Positions 49,150 to 60,563 of a DNA stretch of 64,000 nt are shown here, in pieces (position 1 is the stretch's first letter; each line of letters begins with the position of its first letter). The notes under the pieces were generated by a model that did not search any database, had not been told where the DNA came from, and saw nothing but the letters and a program-made list of their open reading frames with translations. The stretch comes from Topomyia yanbarensis (Eukaryota > Arthropoda > Insecta > Diptera > Culicidae), in NCBI RefSeq assembly GCF_030247195.1, contig NC_080672.1:161561839-161625838 (forward strand), written 5' to 3'. The translations under genes and the position numbers were made by a program.

Positions 49150-50233
49150 TTTGTAATATAAAAAGCCTGTCAATGTATGTGAACCTTGAAAAGTCTTGGC
49201 AAGACATCACAGAATCTGCGTTAAACAATTATTTTTTAATAATAACGCTGGCTGTAGAATTATCTGCAAAAGTGCTATTTCTCGAATTTGATTTATTTGA
49301 TAGGGACAAAAATCATTCCCCAATGTTTAATATATTGTAGACAAAAATACAACCTTTCAAATGCAATCAAAATTATTTATTTCCGTTTACCCTCTTATAT
49401 CGATCGAATCGACATTTGAAAAGGGCGTATTTTTCAGTGAAAATTGTGTATAACTATTGAACCAGACAAGATAAAATTTTTCCTCAGAGTTAGCATCTTG
49501 AACAAATGTGCTCAGAATTGATTGCTCTAGAATATTGCAGAAGAAAGTATCATTCTATCTCAACTATAATTTGAAATAATGTCTACAACTTTGACATGTT
49601 AAGGACTGCCCTAAAACCGTTTCAGCCAAAAGACGCAGTTTATCACGCACAATAAATGTTTCTAACATATAAACTCTCTGAATCCAAAGATGAATGCGTG
49701 AACAATTGTTTCCTGCTAAATTCGCTTTCTTGACCACTGCACCGTAAAGTTCATTGTATATGGTATATTACTTTGCATATAGTATATTATCGATGAATAT
49801 ATTTTATTCAATTTACCATGAAAAGACGAAACTGCTTGCCGTAGTGCGCATAATACTCGTGGAGAATCGGGTCGACTAACAATCGGGCCACTCTATCAAA
49901 CTAAAAAGCTAGTACTTTAAGTATTTTATGTTGTTGTTTGCTTATTTTTGCTCCTTAACGGGTTATTTAAGGTTGTTAAGTTACCCTAACAATATCGCAA
50001 AATCTTTTTAAATACAACAGATAGGAAGTTATTTTGTTCCGCGAAAATATGTGACTCAACACCACAAACAACTTTGTGAAAGATTTCAAGAACGTAGAAT
50101 TTCTAAAAAAGTTATCAAGAAAATATTAATTTTAGGGGTCTTCCATATAATATGTTCCATAACCTGTAAACTGTTAAAGCTACATATATGGTGTCTTCAG
50201 CAATTTCTATTGTAATAATATTTGCTACAACAA
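49150..50233. other. Intronic, about 1.1 kb with no feature recognised
   Basis: AT-rich sequence with no exon-like frame, repeat or RNA that could be supported. Confidence 0.45.
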
Positions 50234-50532
50234 ACGGTTCCGACAGCATGAAGTAACAAGTTACTTTACTCGTCCGGACATGCCGTACTGACTCCTACGG
50301 TAGCAGATAAAGGGTTAGGTCGCCGGTAAACTCTAAGATTGCTCATATGACCCTTTCCACGCTTTTCTAAAACTTTCTTCCTTAAACCCCTTGCTCTCCC
50401 TTGAGTACTATGGCTCTTAATATTGAAAAATATACTTCATTTTCCAGTCCCTTGCTAATTGAATGTCGTTAAAAACATAAAAAAGGAAAATTGACTCACT
50501 CTTCGTCGTTCACAAAAAAGGAAAAAAAAGTT
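50234..50532 (+). repeat. Dispersed repeat, copy 2 (pairs with 33023-33340)
   Basis: The words CCGACAGCATGAAGT, CTCGTCCGGACATGCCGTAC, GCTCATATGACCCTTTCCAC and ATGGCTCTTAATATTGAAAA run in the same order as in copy 1. It ends exactly where the 50532-52887 inverted repeat begins, which suggests the two belong to one larger element. Confidence 0.65.
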
Positions 50533-50807
50533 ATGAAATTTTGGTGAAGAAGCAAAATGGCTATCTGTTAAACGAAAAAAGTTATTGGGTGAAATTGAAG
50601 TATATGTCGGAAAACCCCCTTAAAAAGTGTTTTTTTGCTGTAACTTTTGTATTTGATTTTTTACAGTTTTTCAATGTTCTAGAAAGTTTCAGATGCTTTC
50701 AAAATACACCTTTTTGCGGAATAGACCAACTCGCTATCTCTTTGTTTTTAGTATTATGCCAGTTTTTTGGTTATTTTGGGCTAAGTTAAAGGGGCTATGG
50801 TTTGTAG

Positions 50808-52093
50808 CAGGGTTGCCAAGATTAGATCTGTATTTTTCTCCTAAAAACCTGTATTTACTCTATGAAAAATCTGTGTCGATATCTGTATCGAATCAGTTGA
50901 GTCGTTTAACCTTTTGCGGGATTATCTATCGAAGGTATTAATTCCTATGGTTTAAATCAGTCGAGCAAGGACCTATTTACATTTTCATAACAAAAAACTA
51001 CAAATCGTTCAGACATTTTACATCCAGAAACTTGAACTTTACCGATGCGCACACTGGAAAAATATTTTCTTCTTCATTTAATGATTTTTGTTGATATATA
51101 ATGTTATATACATTAAGTCGACCAATGTAACTGTCGAATTTTCGGACAAAAAATTGTGAATTAACAAAGTCACAGAGCATTACAATTAACGTTTTTGCAA
51201 GTAGACTTCAGCCAGGCGTTTGCTGGGTGCTGACCTGAGTGTATTACAAACCTATACCTTTCATAATGAGCGACCACTCTCAAAAGTGAAGATATATTTT
51301 AATATAGAGGGCTAAGCTGAGAGAGACACAGAGGAAGTATTACTGAAACTGAAAAAAAATATTTCTAAAAATAGTTTTGTAGCATCATTTCTCAAAAATC
51401 TGTATATCTGTACATACACGCAAAAATCTGTATATCTGCACACAAGGATGCAAAATGCCTATCTTTTCTGCGGCTGTAATTTTTCTGCCTACATTCTCAT
51501 TTCTCTTTCGACGCTGCTGTCGTTCGCTATTGCAGGACGCCCCGCGCTGTACGGCAGTCTGTAAGCAAAGCAGTAACATGACAAAGAAATACTGCCGCCA
51601 GTACAGCCACCAGACGCGAGCGGTACAGCTTCTCTTTCCTTATTTTACACTTTTTAATATCTTTTAATATTTTAATCTATTCAATATTTTCAATCACAAA
51701 CGACGACAATAAATGCGGTTCGTTTACACCACGAGCGGCATCAACGCTTTCGTGTGCGGGCCTCTCCCTTTGACTACGCAGAGAAAAGTGTACAAAGCGA
51801 GAGAACAAACTTTACTACGCCACACTCTCACTGTGCAGTAGGAGTACAACAGCAAAACAAAAACGTATTCTACTGCTCTACTGGAAAATGTACTAGTTTG
51901 GCTACCGTTCTGGCAAGAGCTGTAGTGATGCGTCGCTGTAGCGGGCTGTACGGCTTGTGCAAATGTAAATATACCGAAAAAAATGTAGTTTACCAGTACC
52001 TTTGGCATCCCTGTCTGCACATACAGATTCTTGGTCTGAAAATGGCAGAAAAATCTATTTAAATACAGATTATTCTGTATTTTGGTAACCCTG
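50808..52093. mobile_element. hAT superfamily element, non-autonomous, 1286 bp
   Basis: The ends are CAGGGTTGCCA (left) and CAGGGTTACCA (right, read inward). A perfect 8-bp duplication GTTTGTAG lies at 50800-50807 and 52094-52101. Multiple short CTGTAT-type words lie near both ends (CTGTATTTTTCTCC, CTGTATTTACTC, AAATACAGATTATTCTGTAT), as expected for subterminal transposase-binding sites. The interior is GC-richer (about 51470-51960) but holds no transposase; frames of 98-102 codons are not recognisable. Confidence 0.85.
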
Positions 52094-52130
52094 GTTTGTA
52101 GAGTAGCAGGTAGTAGCGGCTAAATTTATT

Positions 52131-52453
52131 TAGGGTGAAGTGCCTATTTTCACCATGCTATGCATGGTGCCTCACTAATTCGTTAATTTCTCGCCCTACA
52201 ATCAATGAAATACGTAAAAATTAACATCAACAGCTTTGCTTCGTTGTTAAGAACCAATATAATAAAACAAATGTACTGAAAACATTGAAATTCTCGTGTT
52301 TGAGCGCAACTAAAACTCGAATCGAGTGCCCCTATTGTTGCGCTACCATTTGACTCAATGCGTTGAACAAATATAGCAGACACTGCTCTAACCAACGGCT
52401 TCAAATGGGTAGGGTGATAATAGAAACATGGCGCAAATGGGCTCATCACCCTA
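52131..52453 (-). mobile_element. MITE family 1, copy E (most complete)
   Basis: The minus strand starts TAGGGTGATGAGCCCATTTG then CGCCATG and ends CACCATGCATAGCATGGTGA, AATAGGCACTTCACCCTA, so TA borders both sides. The core is intact: GGTTAGAGCAGTGTCTGCTA, CAACGCATTGAGTCAAATGG, AACGAAGCAAAGCTGTTGAT. It gives the best consensus of the family. Confidence 0.75.
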
Positions 52454-52887
52454 TTTGTTGTTCAGCAAGAAATAAATAATTTTTTTAGATACATATATAA
52501 ATCATAGGGCGATCTAAAGGTATCTTTGGAATAATGTGGGGTAAAATAGACTAGTGTCTCAATAAATTATTTGTATTATGAAGCATGGAAAATAAACCAT
52601 TTTGCGAAATTAATAAACATTTGAAATAATATAGTCCATTCCATTAATTCTAAAACTCAAAGTTAATTTTTTTTTATTAGTAACATGTTAGTCTATTCCG
52701 CAAAAAGGTGTATTTTGAAAGCATCTGCAACTTTCTAGAACATTGAAAAACTGTAAAAAATCAAATACAAAAGTTACAGTGAAAAAACACTTTTTAAGGG
52801 GGTAATCCGTCAAATACTTCAATTTCTCCCAATAACTTTTTTCGTTTATCAGATAGCCATTTTGCTACTTCAGCAAAATTTCATAAA

Positions 52888-53312
52888 ATCATTTCGTCTA
52901 CAAACTTCCCATTGACGTCTATCGATTTTGGAAACAACTTGCAAAGTTATTTTTTTATCTGCGTATATACCCCCCTTAAATCAAAATTTACGAAAATTAT
53001 ATTAAACTACTTAAAAAATAAAGAAACCTTTCCAAAGACATCAAAGTGCCATAACCAATAGTTTCGTCGCAAATATCAATGTCCGGCTTTTTTTGATCCC
53101 GTCCCACTGTGCGCTCATATGGTAGTTGGTCTTTGCCAGTATTGCTCTTCTCCCATTCATTCTTCTTCTGAGCCACCGATAGATCAAAAGACCTTGTCGT
53201 TATATTTATTACACATAATAAACATGTCGTTTGCAATTTGGCATTTAACCCAATTATAGAAACGTGTCTGATAGGGAGAGTGAAGATCTGATACTGGATG
53301 CAAACGTTTGCA
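52888..53312. other. Non-coding, no recognised gene
   Basis: A 79-codon minus-strand frame at 52997-53236 has no recognisable domain. Confidence 0.45.
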
Positions 53313-53600
53313 CTACAGTATTTTCACTGGCCTAAGCATGGGGTCTTTGAAACAGCCAGTTCCATGTTTCAGCAGGTCCTCGCAACTCAGACTCGAATCG
53401 CAAGCGACCTCACAGACTTCAACCCTGTTAGCTGGAATATACACTCTGTACTCCTTCGTAAAAGGATCGTAGCCAGCAATATCATTTGCCTGATTTAAAC
53501 TGTTTACAACCACCCGAAGCTTATCAAAGCGAATTTTCGATATTCCTGTCACGGCCGAATACCGATCCGTCAGAACTCGAGAATTCTGCAACAGATTCAA
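53313..53600 (-). pseudogene. Possible polyprotein fragment of an LTR retrotransposon
   Basis: A 95-codon minus-strand frame contains GYDPFTKEYRVYIPANRVEV. This resembles the segment after the integrase in Ty1/copia polyproteins (GY-x-KxYRxY-xP-x-RxxV). No reverse transcriptase, protease or LTR was recognised beside it. The resemblance rests on one short motif and could be chance. It lies antisense within the probable ABCG intron. Confidence 0.3.
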
Positions 53601-54381
53601 ACACTTTTAATCTTTGATCCGGAAGGGCCCGGTGGCCGAGCTTGTATATACTTTGAGCCGGGGAGCCGTTTTGTTTCGACGTTCATCTCACCTTGAGATG
53701 AACTCCCGTCAAATGAAGTCATTTTTGCACGGGCCTATTGCCCAGTGCACGTTAGTAGGAGAACCAAAAAGGGGAAACGTAAAATAATACTTAACTTATG
53801 CATGTGTAACGGTACTCAGATACAGAAACATAAAAGAAGGCAAAAATACTGAAACCTCGACGAGGGGGAGAGTGCACAAGATAACCTTGAACGCGGATTA
53901 GGACTATTCTTGTCGCTATACAACGCACGGACTGGCAACAAAATACTTGTGTCTCGACCGAGCGCTCGAAAACGAATGTCGTGAATATCTGAGCAGTATA
54001 AAATAAACTTTATTCCTCTGGAACCCCCATTTCCTTCCCAAACGTGTAACGGATGCTCCCTAATATGGAATGCAATAAACAGGCATTACATCGTTTTCCG
54101 ACATATTCTTACGAATTGATCCTTTTATAATTCACTGAATTTTGAAAATGTGAGGATTTCTAGGTTTATTTAAAACGAGCCTTAATGAGCTTTTTCGCCT
54201 CATTTTTCTAGGATCCGGATTGGGCAATATCGCACATAAAACTTTATTTGTTTTAGGTTTTAAAACTAAGTTATGCCTTGATGCACGGTTTACATATACT
54301 GGGCTAGCTCGTTAGAGTGTAAACATTTGACGAGCGCGCGTCATAGAAATCATCGGCGAAAACAATTCTATGAAATTCATA
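53601..54381. other. Unassigned, GC-richer, possibly LTR-like
   Basis: Sequence at about 53625-54060 is GC-richer than its surroundings. It contains a TATAAAATAAACTTTATTCC segment near 53998 and a direct repeat GTGTAACGG at 53804 and 54044. These would fit remnants of a retrotransposon LTR next to the possible polyprotein fragment, but the evidence is weak. Confidence 0.3.
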
Positions 54382-55087
54382 TAGGGGAAGATGGGGAAAA
54401 CGCACCCCCGGGGCAAAATGCACCCCTTGCTTATATTGAAAACTGCTGAAAATTTCTAGAAAATGCTAATACCAGTCGGAAGTCCGCTATAGTAAACATA
54501 CACTGCCAATGTTTGATAACCGTACATCATCAGCAGCTCAAGAAGTAAACAATAAACAATAACGTGCTCTTCACATGTAATTGTTGTGGCTGTTTTACTA
54601 TTATATCAGTGCAATTCAGTTCTATTTATACTGTTGTTCGTTATTCTTTCACTATATATAAAAAATCTACTAAATAATTCTCTTTATGCTAAATTTATAT
54701 CTCTGCTCCATCGGGGGCAAAATGCCTTACTCTTTGATTTTGCTGATTTTTTAATCGAAAATAGAAAAATCATTCTGAAAACCTACTAATTGCATAACCT
54801 AAGACTATTCAATGGCACACTTTTGTGAAAACCCGTCAGAATAAAAACTATTTTTCTACCACGTTGTTATGGTGCGTTTTACCCCCGTACAGGTGCATTT
54901 TGCCCCACCTATTTTTCAAAAGGTAATTTTGAATGATTTTGTAGAATTGAATATTTTTCATGTTTTTTAATATTTTGCAAAATGTTGGCTAAACGATATC
55001 ATTAATTCAATTCTCCCAAATAATGTTCTATAGCTGAGTTATGACCATATTTCCTTAGGGGGTGCGTTTAACCCCATCTTCCCCCAT
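54382..55087. mobile_element. TIR MITE with repeated GCACCCC/GGGGCAAAATGC motif
   Basis: The left end is TAGGGGAAGATGGGGAAAAC and the right end, read inward, is ATGGGGGAAGATGGGGTTAA. The motif GGGGCAAAATGCACCCC or its parts recurs at 54412, 54714, 54870-54910 (TGCGTTTTACCCCC, GTGCATTTTGCCCC) and 55063, on both strands. The unit is about 705 bp with no coding capacity. Confidence 0.7.
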
Positions 55088-55153
55088 TGTTTGCTGCTAA
55101 CGAGTGATCGGCACCTGATTTATCACATTGAAGCTATGCTGATGTCCAAAATC

Positions 55154-55645
55154 TTTGTTGGGAACAGAAAATTACAGTGGGATAAGTTTTCAACGGCATG
55201 CAGCCAAATTGCCGATTTTCGCTTGTAATCACATAGATGCACTGATTATCCTTTGTGTCTAGTGTAATTATGACGTAATTTACACATTATTGCACTTGAT
55301 TTTTTCCACCGTAAGAGCTCAAATATTGTCAGTTAACAACTTTCGAGAAATCCGTTTGTTTATCTCAACGATTTCTCTGACGTCACCTAAAACTGTCAAT
55401 TTGTTGGGAACAGAAAATTACAGTGGGATAAGTTTTCAACGGCATGCAGCCAAATTGCCGATTTTCGCTTGTAATCACATAGATGCACTGATTATCCTTT
55501 GTGTCTAGTGTAATTATGACGTAATTTACACATTATTGCACTTGATTTTTTCCACCGTAAGAGCTCAAATATTGTCAGTTAACAACTTTCGAGAAATCCG
55601 TTTGTTTATCTCAACGATTTCTCTGACGTCACCTAAAACTGTCAA
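55154..55645 (+). repeat. Perfect tandem duplication, 2 x 246 bp
   Basis: 55154-55399 and 55400-55645 are identical by eye over all 246 bases. The unit contains TGACGTAA and TGACGTCA (CRE/ATF-like palindromes) and is not a simple repeat. The identity means either a very recent duplication, a polymorphism, or an assembly artefact. Confidence 0.95.
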
Positions 55646-56589
55646 ATCGCGGAGTAGCAAGCCTCGTTTCTGTGAGCCATGGCCTTGATGCTTTTTTATA
55701 AACCTCTTGTATCATTGCAAAATATTAGGTACTTTTAGAGAAAAACTAACTGCTGCGAAAACATTGATCAGCCGAGCTGCTGATTCAAAACATATTGTAC
55801 ATTCAGATTCAGCTTTATTTAAGATATTTTGCCCGGAACATCCTAAATTATCCTAAGGGCATAATATCCGATTACTGCCAAAATTTGTACTGCTTAAAGC
55901 CTACAAGTTCTAATGATCAAGACTGTTGTTGAGATATTTTATGGCACATATGTCTTGCTCTAAATTTGGGTTGAAATATTGTATTCATTGTTTTTTTATA
56001 TTTTGAGGGAATGCAGGACTGAATTTGCCATCATTTGAGTCCACGTCATTTACAACCCTCATTCACGTAATATGTCTTCATTCTAAGCAGTAAAAAATGT
56101 GATTTTAATTATCCCGGTGTTAAATGGAGTCAATGCTACTGAACTGACGTCAACGATGTGAACTGCATGATTATCGACATTCGCCATGACTATTCCTACG
56201 ATACGATGGATCGGAAGGGCATTGTCTATTAATTATAAGTTCCATCACGATGTGCCTGCACTTGCACTATTGATTGATACCACTTGCTTTGCACGAGACG
56301 CGCCAGTCAATGTCACATAAGTGCTAATCTACACTGAAACGAAGACCATGTTTATACCATTACTATATTAAAAATATAAATTTGAATTTATGCCAATGAA
56401 TTTTAATAAAGAATATATCAACGCCCGTCTTGACCATGATGCCTGTCACATGTACCATGTCTCTCCCAAAATGAGAGACAGTATATCTTACTACTAACTA
56501 CTACTAATATAGAAAGCATTCGCTCTTTAACTGTACTGCTTTTTAACTGAGCGTTCGCTAAGTGGGCTGTAGCTTACTTAACAAATTCA
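55646..56589. other. Non-coding, no recognised gene
   Basis: No exon, repeat family or RNA could be supported in about 0.9 kb. A short TCTCTCC...GAGAGA pair near 56460 is the only structure. Confidence 0.45.
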
Positions 56590-56812
56590 ATTAATGAATT
56601 GAAAGAAACTAACAAAATTGACGAAATGAATAAAATGAATAAACTAAATAAATGAACTTGATAAAAATGCATAAAATCAATAAAATACAAACAGTGAATA
56701 AAATGAATTGCCTAAATGAAATGAATAAAACAAATAAACCAAATAAAGTGAATACTGAATGAATCGAATGAATAAAATAAATGGAATGAATAAAATAAAT
56801 AAGATTAATCGG
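56590..56812 (+). repeat. Cryptic AATGAATAAAA simple-sequence tract
   Basis: Imperfect repetition of AATAAAATGAAT, AAATAAACC and related words for about 220 bases. It resembles the A-rich tails of the repeats at 5880 and 42832, but their head sequence was not found here. Confidence 0.7.
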
Positions 56813-56978
56813 ACCGGACCCATCGGTCTAAGATCGTGATGTCCTTTGCTGTATCAAGAAATTGTCTCCAGCTCACTCCACGGCTATTTGTCTTCCTCGT
56901 TCGTACTCGTACGGTGCTGCAATTCTCTTCGCCCTTGCTTCATTCTCTTCTTAACTAACTACTGGTACTAGCCATTAA

Positions 56979-57178
56979 GCAGGAACGAACAATGGTGCGA
57001 ATATCGAAAACGGAAAAACAGTGTTTTTCCTCACAATAAGTTGGATTTTCATGAAAATCAATCAGCTCATGTAGAATATTGTTACAGCACCGCCGATTTG
57101 TTCCTGTGAAGATGTAGTACACGGTGTAGAAAAACCTACTTTTTCGTTTTCGATTTTCGCACCAATGATCGTTCGTCC
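56979..57178 (+). mobile_element. TTAA-flanked foldback MITE, copy 3
   Basis: The 200-bp unit is the most diverged copy: CGAAAACGGAAAAACAGTGT at the left, ACACGGTGTAGAAAAACC and CGTTTTCGATTTTCGCACCA at the right, and loop word GTAGAATATTGTTACAGCAC. TTAA borders both ends (56975-56978 and 57179-57182). Confidence 0.8.
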
Positions 57179-57342
57179 TTAAACCAGCCATTTCATTGAT
57201 TCGGAGCTCTCGTGCCTAGTACAGCCTCGTCAGTGCTACCTATGGCAGTTCGCATGCTGCTCCCACCATTCTCAGGAGTAACCTGCTGGTCTGATAGTAG
57301 CTCTGTCTCTAACTTCTTGACATATTCCTCGGCAACACGATC

Positions 57343-58075
57343 CAGTAGCGTAGCCAGAAATTTGGTTTAGGGGGAGGGAGTTTTAACAACCTTGAATGGG
57401 CTATCCAATATAAAAAAGCACAACTTTTGATACAATATTTAATAAATAATCTCTCAGAAGTAATTAGTTACTAGTTACTCTTCAAAAATAGTAAGAGACA
57501 TGGTGACTTCAGCAAAGCTGTTGATAATGTTATTTTCAAAAAAATTGTTGAAAATATGAAGGTTACATAAACGCAACATATCGAGATATAAAACGACATT
57601 CAAGAAATTTTCTTGAATGTTCTTTTGTTCTTTTTAATCAAACTTAATTGTAAGTTTTAGAGACTACCTGGAATAGAATGAGAATTTTATTGTTTATACA
57701 CAGCAGAACAGATTTGTCAATTATATTAATATCAGAATAACTTGTTTCAAAGGTTTTCTTTCGCATATAGACTAATATATTTCTAGGAGGATTATCCGCC
57801 AAAATAATTTTATTAGAAGAGGTGCTGCTTTTCGTTGTTATATTCTTCAAAAATACTAAATATTCAAAGATGACACTTTCGGAACAATGTGATCGTGTCC
57901 GTAAAAAATATTTTCGAGCATTAATTTTACTTTTCTTCACTTTAATTTAATAGCTCACAACCCCAGAACGTGTCCGCGCTTGCAAAATTATTACACCATT
58001 CAATTCAACAATCAAAGATACACCATTAGTAGCCATTAACTTGAAATACTTTGAAATTTTTAATATTTTCAAGAA
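57343..58075 (+). mobile_element. hAT-like element, plus copy, truncated
   Basis: It starts CAGTAGCGTAGCCAGAAATT and follows the reverse complement of 37430-38744. Shared words here are AAGGTTACATAAACGCAACA, GGAACAATGTGATCGTGTCC and AGTAGCCATTAACTTGAAAT. It lacks the SINEs of the other copy, so those insertions came after the two copies separated, or this copy lost those segments. Confidence 0.6.
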
Positions 58076-58460
58076 CTCTGCCGCTGAGGGGCGCCAGTGA
58101 GCATATTATTTTTGAGCCTACTGTATCACAAGATTTTTTAGAAAGTCAGTATCTTCTACGAAATTGCTAGACAAATCAAAACCTATGAGGTGGTATAACG
58201 GTTGCTTCAGAAAACTACCGTTAGGCGGCGCTAGTGAGCATATCAGTTGTTCAACCTAATGTATCATATCAGTTGTTCAAGCTAATGTATCCCAATTTCC
58301 TGATTTTTAGCGAATCAGTGCTTTCGGCAAAGTTGCTCACGAGATCGAAACCTTCGAGGTGGTATATCGAATAATATGGGATTCTTCCACTAAGAGACGC
58401 AAGTGAACTTGAACATGTAATTTTTTCGACCTACTGTATCTCAGTTTCCTAACTCTTTGT
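58076..58460 (+). repeat. Degenerate tandem repeat, units of about 130-150 bp
   Basis: Units share GGCGCCAGTGAGCATAT, CCTACTGTATCTCAGTTTCC and AAACCTTCGAGGTGGTATA, at about 58085, 58220 and 58390. Within the second unit a 26-base segment (ATATCAGTTGTTCAACCTAA...) is duplicated in tandem (58240-58265 and 58266-58291) with one difference. Confidence 0.65.
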
Positions 58461-59480
58461 AAGATTGTTGTTCTTTTTTTTTCTACGAACTAAAGCCAAA
58501 AATGGTGGATGTCACCAAGGGAAAGAATAAATCGATGATATTCCAAAAATAAATTCACTAAATTATCAGATGAGGTTCCTCATATTCATCTAAACTAATT
58601 TTTCATTCATGATTTTGGAATAAGTAGGCAAAGAAATTAAGATTCGGAAGTCGTAAAACTCCTGTGTACCATTTCTGCAACACAATTCAACCACTCACTA
58701 TGGTAATCGGTAAAAGGGGCTGCTTACAACACGCACAGAAACAATGACACAATATTCCTAAATACAGAATAATGCTAAACAAACACAATTGTTCTTCAAT
58801 TTGTTTAACGTACTGATTTGATTCGAAAATCGTATAGCTCACTTATGACATGAATTTAACTATCATACTGTGTAGAACAATATTGATTATAACTATTGAA
58901 TAGAATAGAACAATTTAATGTGTATACGTTCCTTTTACTTATTTGGTTGCGAAATACATCTGTATAATATGTCCAAAATATTTTCATGAGACACTTTGGA
59001 TGTAGTTGGGATACTAGGAATATATATTAAATAAAAATTGTCAAGAAGGATCCGGTTCGCAGTTACTTTTTCCGCATCGCACGTCCTGTCACAGGTTTCG
59101 CATAGAGCCAGAATTGCAAAATTCTTAAATGAACAACTCTCGATAGACACTGCTCTTCTTAATAGTCGCAATCTAGAGATTCAGAAATCATGAATGTGCA
59201 TGTTTACTAGTGCTACGTAGTGGCAGAATCCTAAACTGTTCAGTGTATCACTATCGCTTGTGCGACTATATCAAAGACACCGTTCTGCTACCAAATCAGG
59301 AATTCGAGTAGGCCAAAAATGGTCACTCGCGTCACTTAGTGGCAGAATCTGCTGAAAAATCAGACACTTTAGATACTGTAGATCGAAAAAAATAATGATC
59401 ACTAGCGCTGTAGTATTATCTACATTATTCATGTTCAATGAAACTGCATTTTCAAAATTGCGAAGTTAAATCGAACAAGT
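58461..59480. other. Non-coding, with weak echoes of the preceding repeat
   Basis: GCGTCACTTAGTGGCAGAAT at about 59330 and TACGTAGTGGCAGAATCC at about 59215 repeat each other and recall the preceding tandem units. No gene was recognised. Confidence 0.4.
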
Positions 59481-59690
59481 CTCGACGAACATATGATTAC
59501 GGCTTAAAAGCCAACTGTCAACCAAACCGTAACTCGAAAATCACAGATGTTGGCAGTAGATAAAAGAGAAAAAAAATCTTTATCGTTTACTGCTATTTAC
59601 TGTCCTCGGCCAGTAACAGTTTGTCCGGAATTTCCTTTCAAGGAGAATTTTGACAGTTGGCTTTTACGCCATAATCATATGTTTGTCGAG
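59481..59690. mobile_element. TIR MITE, 210 bp, with about 42-bp inverted ends
   Basis: The left end CTCGACGAACATATGATTAC then GGCTTAAAAGCCAACTGTCA is mirrored at the right with about three differences. AAGT flanks both sides (59477-59480 and 59691-59694), a possible 4-bp target duplication. The terminal word GGCTTAAAAGCC is itself palindromic. A 66-codon frame spanning it is an artefact. Confidence 0.75.
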
Positions 59691-60563
59691 AAGTGTCAGT
59701 TTCATTATTTTGTCAGACTCCTTTGCTATGTGAATATTATAACTTAACTCATATTAAAGCATCAAAATCGCCATCAGTGACTTTTAACATTTGACAGATT
59801 TAGTTCAGCTAGCAAACAGCACTCTTAGTTACTCTAGTTAGCGAACAGTTGTTATAGGCCATAAACACGATTGTTTAGCTATAATGTATACTGTATATGG
59901 TCAGGTATTTTTACATTAAATTAAAAAATCAAGGAATCAAAATGTGTACTGTATACGGTCAGTTATTTTTTCATTAAATTAAAAAGTTAAGGAATCAAAA
60001 CTAAAACAGCCGTAAATAGTATTATTAACTATCAGATTATTCATGATAAATTTTACTATTTATTGAGAATGGTTTTTTCTGCTACTATTATGTAGCTACA
60101 ACTACCGCTTTGTTCTTTACAGTGTATGCAACTCTCGTGTTGTTTTGTGCACCTACCACGTGCATTATCGAAGACTACACTATCCATGATCGCATAATTG
60201 TCCCGTATTCTATGGGATTTCCTATCTTTATGGAACTGATATGCGATCATGGGCAGTACAATATAAATGTATCTATGCGTATGAATTTCAATATTGACCT
60301 TTCTACTCCCGTTAAAAAAGAAACGGTGCCGAATTATTTCGTGAGGAAAAGAAAAAAAAATTGCACTACAAAAAGCGTGAGGCAAACAAAACAAACTCCT
60401 TTGGTTTGACTTTACATCTTTGGTTGTAAATGAGTTGTCAGAAATCTTAATATTCAGCTCTACTTGGAAGAGGAATTGCTGAGATTGCAGATTTTAAAAG
60501 AATTACCAGTCTTGATATGTTGTGTGTAGTAGTGTCATGGCAAACATATTCGTTTACTGTACA
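59691..60563. other. Unassigned, with one ORF of unknown nature
   Basis: A 99-codon + strand frame (60110-60409) begins MFFTVYATLVLFCAPTTC, which has a signal-peptide-like hydrophobic start, and is preceded by an acceptor-like TTCTTTACAG. It has no recognised domain. The opposite strand is also open over 112 codons, so the frame could be chance. A small tandem duplication lies upstream at 59883-59998. Confidence 0.25.
59883..59998 (+). repeat. Tandem duplication, 2 x 58 bp
   Basis: AATGTATACTGTATATGGTC and AATGTGTACTGTATACGGTC start two collinear 58-base units that differ at a few positions. Each ends with AAGGAATCAAA. Confidence 0.85.

Larger units (their letters stand above)
50532..52887. 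repeat. Inverted repeat with about 195-bp arms enclosing a hAT and a MITE
   Basis: The left arm 50532-50726 (AAGCAAAATGGCTATCTG, CGAAAAAAGTTATTGGG, TTTTTCAATGTTCTAGAAAG) is mirrored at 52693-52887 with few mismatches. The enclosed 1.97 kb holds the hAT element 50808-52093 and MITE copy E. The arms may be the ends of an older transposon now filled with insertions, or two opposite copies of one repeat. Confidence 0.7.

Noticed and set aside
60056..60409. Two overlapping frames on opposite strands (112 and 99 codons)
   Set aside because: Neither matches a known family; overlapping openness on both strands suggests chance. Mentioned only as unassigned sequence.
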